64,000 bases of DNA from Acidobacteriota bacterium. Lineage in GTDB: Bacteria > Acidobacteriota > Terriglobia > Terriglobales > Acidobacteriaceae. Positions 57,815 to 64,000 of the stretch are shown piece after piece; the stretch's first letter is position 1, and the number at the start of each line of letters is the position of its first letter. Location: positions 62,001 through 126,000 of the forward strand of contig JAJXWA010000002.1 of the NCBI GenBank assembly GCA_021781795.1, written 5' to 3'. A program made the position numbers and the translations under genes. The notes below the pieces were generated by a model. It had not been told where the DNA came from. It searched no databases and saw only the letters and a list, made by a program, of their open reading frames with translations.

Positions 57815-58459
57815 CTATCTGGGCCTTTCCAGCTCCAGCAACTCCCGCGTCCGCACCCAGGTATTCCCCGCCATGCGTCCCACCGCGGCCAGCCCCGCGG
57901 CATCCACGTGGAAATTCTCCACCAGGTCCGCCCGCACATGGAAGCGCAGCACCTCGCCCAGCACGATCACCCCCGCGCCCGGCACATGCCCTGTGTAGAT
58001 CACCTGCAGCAGCTTGCACTCCATCTGCGCCGGCGACTCCGCCACCCGCGGAGGCTTGACGGCTTCACTGGCCAGCGGCGTCAGCCCCGCCAGCTTGAAC
58101 TCGTCCACCTCCGGCGCAACCTCAGCCGCCGTCGCATTCGCAGCCGCCGCCATCGCCTCGCTCACCACGTTCACGACAAACTCGCCCGTCTGCTCCACGT
58201 TATGCAGCGTGTCCTTGCGATGCCCCGCCGGACCCTCCGTTGCCCGCCGCAGCGTCGGGCAGAACAGCACCGTCGGCGGCACCGAGCCGACTCCGGTAAA
58301 AAAGCTGAACGGCGCCAGATTCACTCGCCCCTGCTCATCCACCGTGGACACCAGCGCCACAGGCCGCGGCACAATCAACCCGCTCATCAGCTTGTAGCTG
58401 TCCCGCGCCGCGCACTCCGCCGCATCGAATGAAACCATCGGTACTGTAGACGAATCCAT
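57815..58459 (-). CDS. Flavin reductase-like domain protein
   Basis: A 214-residue FMN-binding split-barrel protein. The family start is YKLMSGLIVPRPVALVSTVDEQGRVNLAPFSFF, followed by PTVLFCP, KDTLHNVEQTGEFVVNVV, and the C-terminal ECKLLQVIYTGHVPGAGVIVLGEVLRFHV. Such proteins reduce free flavin with NAD(P)H or act as flavoredoxins. The physiological partner is not in the window. It is divergent from phoU. Confidence 0.88.
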   Translation of the reverse strand: MDSSTVPMVSFDAAECAARDSYKLMSGLIVPRPVALVSTVDEQGRVNLAPFSFFTGVGSVPPTVLFCPTLRRATEGPAGHRKDTLHNVEQTGEFVVNVVSEAMAAAANATAAEVAPEVDEFKLAGLTPLASEAVKPPRVAESPAQMECKLLQVIYTGHVPGAGVIVLGEVLRFHVRADLVENFHVDAAGLAAVGRMAGNTWVRTRELLELERPR

Positions 58460-58609
58460 GCAATCAGCCTAAAACATCGAAAAGGCCTCCGGCGCGTCCA
58501 ACCTCCTGTAGCCTGCCCGCTTCGCCTTGATGCTTCTGGTGCAGCCTGCGAAATTTGCAAACTGGTAACACGGCTTGGTGCACAATCAATAAAGGAGAAC
58601 GATTAGTCC

Positions 58610-59281
58610 GTGCCGCGCATTCACTTCCAACTGCAGCTCGCCGAACTCAAGGACAAGCTCCTTGCCATGGCTGCCCTCGCGCAGCAGGCGGTCGAGTCCG
58701 CCGTGGACGCCTACCTTCAGCGCGATCTCAATCTTTGCCAGTACGTCAGGCAGAACGAAACCGCCATCAATACAGCGGAGCGCGAACTCGACGAGATGGC
58801 CTACGAACTCCTCGCCAAAGAGCAGCCTATGGCCATCGATCTGCGCTTCATTCTCGCCGTCATCAAAATCAACGGCGACCTCGAGCGCATCGGCGACCAG
58901 TCCATGGGTATCGCCCGGCGGACACGCGATATCGTGAAGTCTGACTTCATCGACCTGCCAGTGGACTTTGCCTCCATGGGCGAGTACGCCGGTCGCATGA
59001 TCCGCACCGCCATCCACTCCCTGCTCGAAGGCGACGCGCGCCTCGCCGACACCGTGCGCGAGATGGACGACGAGATTGACCGCATGAACCGCCGTGCCCA
59101 TGCCGACCTGCTCAAGCTCATCCAGGAAAAGCCTGAACTAACTCAGCAGGCCATGAACGGCCTCATGGTCTCGCGCAGCCTGGAACGCATCGCCGACCAC
59201 GCCTCCAACATCGCCACCGACGTCATCTTCTGGATCCGCGGCGCCGACGTCCGGCACCAGCTCAGCCTGGCAATGGACTAG
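58610..59281 (+). CDS. phoU: Phosphate-specific transport system accessory protein PhoU
   Basis: A 223-residue negative regulator that links the Pst phosphate transporter to the PhoR/PhoB two-component system. Two three-helix PhoU repeats: LKDKLLAMAALAQQAVESAVDAYLQRD with the metal-binding ETAINTAERELDEM, and DTVREMDDEIDRMNRRAHADLL with LERIADHASNIATDVIFWI. The GTG start has AAGGAGAA about 11 bases upstream. No pst genes or phoBR are in the window, so it is detached from its usual operon. A hairpin terminator at 59311 follows. Confidence 0.93.
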   Translation: MPRIHFQLQLAELKDKLLAMAALAQQAVESAVDAYLQRDLNLCQYVRQNETAINTAERELDEMAYELLAKEQPMAIDLRFILAVIKINGDLERIGDQSMGIARRTRDIVKSDFIDLPVDFASMGEYAGRMIRTAIHSLLEGDARLADTVREMDDEIDRMNRRAHADLLKLIQEKPELTQQAMNGLMVSRSLERIADHASNIATDVIFWIRGADVRHQLSLAMD

Positions 59282-59304
59282 CCACTCAGCCATCTGCAAT
59301 CAGC

Positions 59305-59337
59305 AAAAAAGGCGCATCGCTCACTCAGAGATGCGCC
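59305..59337. terminator. Terminator between phoU and the phosphate acyltransferase
   Basis: GGCGCATC (59311-59318) pairs with GATGCGCC (59330-59337) around an 11-base loop. The six A at 59305-59310 give a T run on the minus strand, so it is a good terminator for the leftward acyltransferase. It may also act on phoU. Confidence 0.8.
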
Positions 59338-59374
59338 CTCTTGCTTTACAGCCCGGAACCGCCCCGCCTGCTCC

Positions 59375-60355
59375 TTACACGGCCGCCTGGTTCGCGTAGT
59401 GCAGCAGCACCGCCACCGCACAGCTCGTCAGCCGCGTCTCGGCAGAGTCCGCGCGGCTCGTCAGAATCACCGGCACCCGCGCGCCCAGCACAATGCCCGC
59501 CAGTTGCGCTCCGCCCAGATACTCAAGCTGCTTGGCCAACATGTTGCCGCTCTCCAGATCCGGCACCACCAGAATATCTGCCTGCCCCGTCACCGGCGAA
59601 TCAAGATGCTTAATCTTCGCGGCCTTCAGGCTCACCGCCGTATCAAATGCCAGTGGCCCATCCAGTATGCCGCCTGTAATCTGCCCGCGATCGGCCATCT
59701 TGCACAGCGCCGCCGCTTCCATCGTCGAAGGAATCTTCGGGTTCACCGTCTCCACCGCCGAGAGCAGCGCCACCTTCGGCTCCGGAATCCCCAGCGCATG
59801 AGCCAGATCAATCGCGTTCTGCACGATGTGAATCTTGTCTTCAAACTCCGGCTTGATGTTGATCGCCGCGTCCGTAATCAGCAGCGTCCGTGCATAGGCC
59901 GGCGTATCCATCACAAACACATGCGTGATCCGTCTTGCCGTACGCAGTCCGGTATCGCGCGCCATCGCCACCTTCATCAGCTCATCGGTGTGCAAGCTGC
60001 CCTTCATCATGGCTTGCGCCTTGCCGCTGCGGCACATCTGTACACTCAGCTCGGCAGCCTTGGTCTCCGTCTCCGCATCGACGATGGGAAACTTCGAAAT
60101 GTCCACGCCAGTCTTCGCGGCCAGCGCCTTCATCGCCGCTTCATCGCCAATCAGCGTCGGCTCAATCAGTCCCGCGGCAGCCGCTTCCACTGCGCCGCGC
60201 AACGCCACATCCGACAGCGGCCAGCACACCGCCGTCGTAATCGCCGGCAGGCACTTGCAACGCTCAAGAAACTTGTGAAAGACGTGGTAGTCCGCCGGAT
60301 GACCTACCAGCGGGTCAACCACAACAGCTTCAGCCAAAGGGGCAAGATCGCTCAT
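59375..60355 (-). CDS. Phosphate acetyl/butyryltransferase
   Basis: A 326-residue enzyme of the PTA/PTB family that exchanges CoA and phosphate on acyl groups. The family pattern includes VALRGAVEAAAAGLIEPTLIGDE, AMMKGSLHTDELMKVAM, and VVPDLESGNMLAKQLEYLGGAQLAGIVLGARVPVILTSRAD near the C-terminus. The length fits single-domain Pta/Ptb rather than long Pta. GGAG lies upstream of ATG 60355; longer frames add an unrelated leader. It could work with the acetate kinase at 38145, but the two are 20 kb apart. Whether acetyl-CoA or butyryl-CoA is preferred is not clear. Confidence 0.88.
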   Translation of the reverse strand: MSDLAPLAEAVVVDPLVGHPADYHVFHKFLERCKCLPAITTAVCWPLSDVALRGAVEAAAAGLIEPTLIGDEAAMKALAAKTGVDISKFPIVDAETETKAAELSVQMCRSGKAQAMMKGSLHTDELMKVAMARDTGLRTARRITHVFVMDTPAYARTLLITDAAINIKPEFEDKIHIVQNAIDLAHALGIPEPKVALLSAVETVNPKIPSTMEAAALCKMADRGQITGGILDGPLAFDTAVSLKAAKIKHLDSPVTGQADILVVPDLESGNMLAKQLEYLGGAQLAGIVLGARVPVILTSRADSAETRLTSCAVAVLLHYANQAAV

Positions 60356-60584
60356 CAGTTGGATTCTCCAGGGGGGCCGGCGCGTCGTTTCGCGGAGCGG
60401 CCTTACGCAATCATTCTCACCCGGCGCGTTCGCGCAGCTTGTGCCTCGCGTCACACTTCGGATAGGCATCTCTGATTGTGATACAGGTTGCCGGTCTCTC
60501 CAACTCCGTTGACCGCGGCGTCGCTCAAACTGTTATCCTTGCCAGCGTTGAGAAAACCGATTTAGGCAATTGAGGTGAACGGCG

Positions 60585-62060
60585 ATGTGGTTCCTTGGCA
60601 TGGATGTCGGTACAGGCGGCACGCGAGCGGTCGTTGTCGATGCAACGGGCAAGGTCATCTCCAGCGCCTCCAGCGAACACGCCCCATTCCGCACGCCGCA
60701 TCCCGGCTGGGCCGAGCAGGATCCTGAAGACTGGTGGCGCGCAGCGCAGGAGGCCATCCGCCTTGCACTTGCGGCCGCGCCCGAGCCGCGCCAGCCCATC
60801 ACCGCCATCGGCCTCACCGGCCAGATGCACGGCGCCGTCCTGCTCGATGAAAGCGGCACTGTGCTGCGTCCCTCGCTCATCTGGTGCGACACCCGCACGC
60901 AACCCGAGTGCGACTGGCTCCACGAGAAAATCGGCTACGACCGGCTCATCGAGCTCACCTGCAACCCTGCCCTGCCCAACTTCACGCTGACCAAGCTCCT
61001 CTGGGTCAAGACCCATGAGCCGGAGATCTTCGCGAAAACCCGCCACATCCTGTGCCCCAAGGACTATGTTCGCTACCGCCTAACCGGCGAGTTCGCGATC
61101 GACGTGCAGGAGGCCAGCGGCACGCTGCTGCTCGACGTCACCCATCGCCGCTGGTCGCGCGAAGTCGCCGAGGCCGCGGGCATACCCGAGAGTTGGCTGC
61201 CGCGCGTTTATGAATCCCCCGAGGTCTGCGCGCGCATCACCAAGTCCGCCGCCGCACACACCGGCCTCGCCGCAGGCACACCCGTCGTCGCGGGCGCGGG
61301 CGATCAGGGCGCGGGCGCGGTCGGCATGGGCATTCTGCAGCCCGGCTCCGTCTCGGCCACCATCGGAACCTCCGGCGTCGTCTTCGCCGCCACCGCTAAC
61401 CCCACGCGTGATCCCAAAGGCCGCCTGCACACCTTCTGCCATGCCGTCCCCGGCGTCTGGCACGTCATGGGCGTCACGCAATCGGCGGGCCTCAGCTTCC
61501 GCTGGCTCAAGGAAACCTTTTTCGCCACGCAGGATTACGATTCCCTCACCGTCTCTGCCGAAAAAATTCCCGCAGGCAGTCAGGGCCTCATCTGGGCTCC
61601 CTATCTGCTGGGCGAGCGCACACCGCACCTCGACCCCGAAGTCCGCGCGGCCTTCGCCGGCATCAGCAGCGTCCACGCCGCCGCGCATTTTGTCCGCGCC
61701 GTGCTTGAGGGCGTCGCCTACTCACTGCAGGACACCTTCACCCTTTTCGCCGAACTCGGCATTCCCGTCAGCGCCGTGCGCCTCGGCGGCGGCGGCGCCC
61801 GCGGCCCGCTCTGGCGCAGGATTCAGGCAGGTATCTACAACCAGACCGTCGAAGTCCTCACCGCTGAAGAAGGTGGGGCTTTCGGTTCCGCGCTGCTTGC
61901 TGGTGTCGGCGCAGGCCACTGGTCCAATCTCGACGCTGCCTGCGGCCAGGCCATCGAAGTCGCCCAGCGCATCGCCCCTGACCCTGCCGATGTTGCCGCC
62001 TACAGGACCGGCTACGCGCACTGGCGCAAGCTCTATCCTGCGCTGCGCAGCCTGCGCTAG
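60585..62060 (+). CDS. xylB: Xylulokinase (FGGY family)
   Basis: Phosphorylates D-xylulose at O5 for the pentose phosphate pathway. A 491-residue FGGY kinase: FLGMDVGTGGTRAVVVD ATP-phosphate loop, ITAIGLTGQMHGAVLLDESG (substrate-binding Met-His), LIWCDTRTQPECDWL, CPKDYVRYRLTGEFAIDVQEASGTLLLD, catalytic-Asp GAGDQGAGAVGMG, and LLGERTPHLDPEVR. The C-terminus has VRLGGGGARGPLWRRI. The ATG lacks a strong site (GAGGTGAACGGCG). No xylose isomerase is adjacent. A GH20 enzyme follows after 75 bases; no functional link is obvious. Confidence 0.93.
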   Translation: MWFLGMDVGTGGTRAVVVDATGKVISSASSEHAPFRTPHPGWAEQDPEDWWRAAQEAIRLALAAAPEPRQPITAIGLTGQMHGAVLLDESGTVLRPSLIWCDTRTQPECDWLHEKIGYDRLIELTCNPALPNFTLTKLLWVKTHEPEIFAKTRHILCPKDYVRYRLTGEFAIDVQEASGTLLLDVTHRRWSREVAEAAGIPESWLPRVYESPEVCARITKSAAAHTGLAAGTPVVAGAGDQGAGAVGMGILQPGSVSATIGTSGVVFAATANPTRDPKGRLHTFCHAVPGVWHVMGVTQSAGLSFRWLKETFFATQDYDSLTVSAEKIPAGSQGLIWAPYLLGERTPHLDPEVRAAFAGISSVHAAAHFVRAVLEGVAYSLQDTFTLFAELGIPVSAVRLGGGGARGPLWRRIQAGIYNQTVEVLTAEEGGAFGSALLAGVGAGHWSNLDAACGQAIEVAQRIAPDPADVAAYRTGYAHWRKLYPALRSLR

Positions 62061-62135
62061 TCCATCGCACAGGGTGTACACACCGGAACGCCATGATGTA
62101 GCCTTGCTCCGATTTCGAAATTGCGGGGCTCCCTC

Positions 62136-64000
62136 ATGCGTTCTCTTGTTCTTGCCGGTTTGCTCTCTGTCACATGTGCTTCTTTGACCTTCACCGCAGC
62201 AGCGCAGTCCGCGCCGACATGCGCGAATCTGCGCCTCATTCCCGCGCCGCGCGAGTGCACGGCTGTTGCCTCCATTTCTCTCGGCTCCGGCGGCGTCCGC
62301 ATTGAAGCCGAACACAACGCCGACGACGAGTTTGCCGCCAGCGATCTCGAAGACGCCCTGAAAGCCCGTGGGGTCCACACCGCGGCAGAGCACGATGCCG
62401 TCACCATCCGTCTGCTGCGCGCCGAGTCGCCCGCCGCAAAGCAGATCCTCACTCACCACGCGCTCGCGCTCGACCCCGCCATGCATGACGAAGGCTACAT
62501 TGTGGCTCCTGATGGCGCGCGCGGCCTCGCCGTCATCGCCGACACCGCGACAGGCATCTTCTACGGCGCGCAAACCGTCAAGCAACTCGTCCGCGGCACC
62601 GGCAAAGCGCAAGAACTGCTCACGCCCACCCTGCGCGACTGGCCCGCCATGCCCCACCGCGGCGTTTCCGACGACTGGTCGCGCGGCCCACTGCCTACCA
62701 TGGACTTCCTCAAGCGCGAACTGCGCACCCTCGCCGCGTACAAATACAACATCTTCTCGCCTTATTTTGAGGCAACCTTCGCCTACGCCAGTACACCCGT
62801 CGCGGCCTATCCCGGCGGCGCCATGACGCCCGATGAGGCTCGCGAGATGGTCGCCTATGCGGCGAAGTACCACATCACCATCATTCCCGAACAGGAGTCC
62901 TTCGGCCATCTGCATCATCTCCTCAAGTTCGACGAGTACGCGCCGCTCGGCGAAACGCCCCACGGCTCCGTGCTTGCGCCCGGCGACCCGGCTACGCTGC
63001 CGCTCATCGCCGGCTGGTTCGGTGAACTCGCAAAGATCTTTCCTGGTCCCTGGGCGCACATCGGCGCTGATGAAACCTTCGAGCTGGGTCTGGGCCGCAC
63101 TCGCGCGGAGGTGCAACAGAAGGGCCTCAGCCCCGTCTACCTGGACTTCCTCACCCGCATCCACGCCGCTCTCGCGCCCATCCACAAGCAGCTTCTCTTC
63201 TGGGGCGATATCGCCGTCAAGTCACCCGAACTGGTCGGCACGCTGCCCAAAGACATGATCGCCGTGCCGTGGATCTACGACGCCCGGCCCGATTTCACCA
63301 AAGACATTCTTCCCTTCACCAACGCTGGCCTTGAAACCTGGGTCGCCACCGGCGTCAACAACTGGAACCGCGTCTACCCCAACAACAACGAGGCCCTCGG
63401 CAACATCCGCGCCTTTGTGCGCGACGGCCAGAAGCTCGGCGCAAAGGGCCTGCTCAACACCGTCTGGAACGACGATGGTGAAGGCGTCTTCGACGAGAAC
63501 TGGTTCGGCATCCTCTTTGGCGCAGCCGCGGGATGGCAGCCCGGCGAGAGCTCCGAGGCAGCTTTTACCGATTCTTACGGCCTCGCCTTCCACAATGACC
63601 CCACCGGCAAAATCAACGACGCGCAGCGCGCCCTGATGGCCGCCCACGCCGTCTTTCGCAAGGCCGATCTCAACGACGTGGAGGACGGCTACTTCTGGGC
63701 CGATCCCTTCTCGACACATGGCCAACAGACGAGCGAAAAGCTTCTGCCCGTGGCCCGTGAGATGCGCCTTGACGCCGAGCGCGCCATCACGCTGCTGGCG
63801 CAGGCACGCGACGCTGCAAAGTCAGACGGCCGCACCCTCGCGAACCCGGAGGCTCTCGACGCCTTGGAACTCGGCGCCCGCCGCATGGACTTCATCGGGC
63901 TCAAATTTGAGGAAGCCGCCGAGTGCGCGCAGATCTACAGCGAAGCCCGCTCCATCTCAGCCGACAAGACCCGCTGGGACGAGGTCTCAGAGATGCTGGA
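62136..64000 (+). CDS. Beta-N-acetylhexosaminidase (GH20), 3' truncated by window edge
   Basis: An exported glycoside hydrolase family 20 enzyme that removes terminal N-acetylglucosamine or N-acetylgalactosamine by substrate-assisted catalysis. The frame is open from ATG 62136 to the last base (621 residues visible). Signal peptide residues 1-24 (LLSVTCASLTFTAAAQS). An N-terminal zincin-like GH20b domain is about 28-165 (LRLIPAPREC, FYGAQTVKQLV). The TIM barrel starts at HRGVSDDWSRGP; ITIIPEQESFGHLHHLL is the strand before the active site. The catalytic pair is Asp312-Glu313 in HIGADETFELG. A helical C-terminal domain is running at the edge. It probably scavenges chitin or glycoprotein amino sugars. 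Confidence 0.9.
   Translation, partial: MRSLVLAGLLSVTCASLTFTAAAQSAPTCANLRLIPAPRECTAVASISLGSGGVRIEAEHNADDEFAASDLEDALKARGVHTAAEHDAVTIRLLRAESPAAKQILTHHALALDPAMHDEGYIVAPDGARGLAVIADTATGIFYGAQTVKQLVRGTGKAQELLTPTLRDWPAMPHRGVSDDWSRGPLPTMDFLKRELRTLAAYKYNIFSPYFEATFAYASTPVAAYPGGAMTPDEAREMVAYAAKYHITIIPEQESFGHLHHLLKFDEYAPLGETPHGSVLAPGDPATLPLIAGWFGELAKIFPGPWAHIGADETFELGLGRTRAEVQQKGLSPVYLDFLTRIHAALAPIHKQLLFWGDIAVKSPELVGTLPKDMIAVPWIYDARPDFTKDILPFTNAGLETWVATGVNNWNRVYPNNNEALGNIRAFVRDGQKLGAKGLLNTVWNDDGEGVFDENWFGILFGAAAGWQPGESSEAAFTDSYGLAFHNDPTGKINDAQRALMAAHAVFRKADLNDVEDGYFWADPFSTHGQQTSEKLLPVAREMRLDAERAITLLAQARDAAKSDGRTLANPEALDALELGARRMDFIGLKFEEAAECAQIYSEARSISADKTRWDEVSEML

Overview
The window is a dense, GC-rich stretch of bacterial chromosome. 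It carries about 57 protein genes and shows no rRNA, tRNA, insertion sequence, prophage or CRISPR array. The gene content points to Acidobacteriota, class Terriglobia (Acidobacteriaceae). The indicators are a DUF1800/DUF1501 pair behind an ECF sigma factor, several Tat-exported sugar oxidoreductases, FecR/DUF6600-like and lipoprotein surface proteins, many sugar and sugar-acid enzymes, and almost no long gaps. This is inference from content; I could not run a phylogeny.

Region 1 (1-15.8 kb) is catabolic. It opens with the end of a dienelactone hydrolase, a fumarylacetoacetase-fold (FAH) enzyme and an orphan histidine ammonia-lyase (hutH) divergent from an Lrp-type regulator, with a perfect palindrome between them. 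Two divergent gene sets for sugar acids follow. Leftward lie a KduD-like SDR, a D-mannonate dehydratase with all catalytic residues of the ManD family, a Gfo/Idh/MocA oxidoreductase and a TIM-barrel isomerase. Rightward lie KDG kinase and KDPG aldolase, giving mannonate > KDG > KDPG > pyruvate + glyceraldehyde-3-P. Behind an internal promoter come a solute-binding-protein-like gene without a signal peptide, an SDR, a second FAH enzyme and a ketoglutarate-semialdehyde-type dehydrogenase. The SDR/FAH/aldehyde dehydrogenase trio resembles the non-phosphorylating L-fucose/L-rhamnose/L-arabinose routes.

Region 2 (15.8-40.4 kb) is mostly housekeeping and envelope. It holds a lytic transglycosylase, ECF sigma plus soluble zinc anti-sigma, DUF1800/DUF1501, a cyclophilin, an M19 dipeptidase, an acetyltransferase behind a terminator, a phosphofructokinase with PPi-type residues, acyl-CoA synthetase, diguanylate cyclase, glycogen synthase, rsmA, a FecR-domain surface protein, ruvC, acetate kinase and heme A synthase.

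Region 3 (40.4-48.7 kb) contains a sugar cassette: SSS symporter, a 73-residue membrane protein, a fucose-isomerase-like enzyme and an M24 homologue that has lost most metal ligands. It has two operator-like palindromes in front. A Tat-exported histidinol-phosphate-aminotransferase-like enzyme and a molybdoenzyme/cytochrome b pair follow.

Region 4 (48.8-54.2 kb) looks like a small stress regulon. It has an LEA-like repeat protein, two tandem-domain universal stress proteins, an FNR-type regulator with an FeS-type cysteine set, a DNA-binding-domain-less cNMP-domain protein and an MFS carrier. Two nearly identical FNR/CRP-type palindromes sit in its two divergent intergenic regions.

Region 5 (54.3-64 kb) has a lipoprotein and AraC regulator of different base composition, then a PEBP-family lipoprotein, a flavin reductase, PhoU, a phosphate acyltransferase, xylulokinase and a GH20 beta-N-acetylhexosaminidase that runs off the window end.
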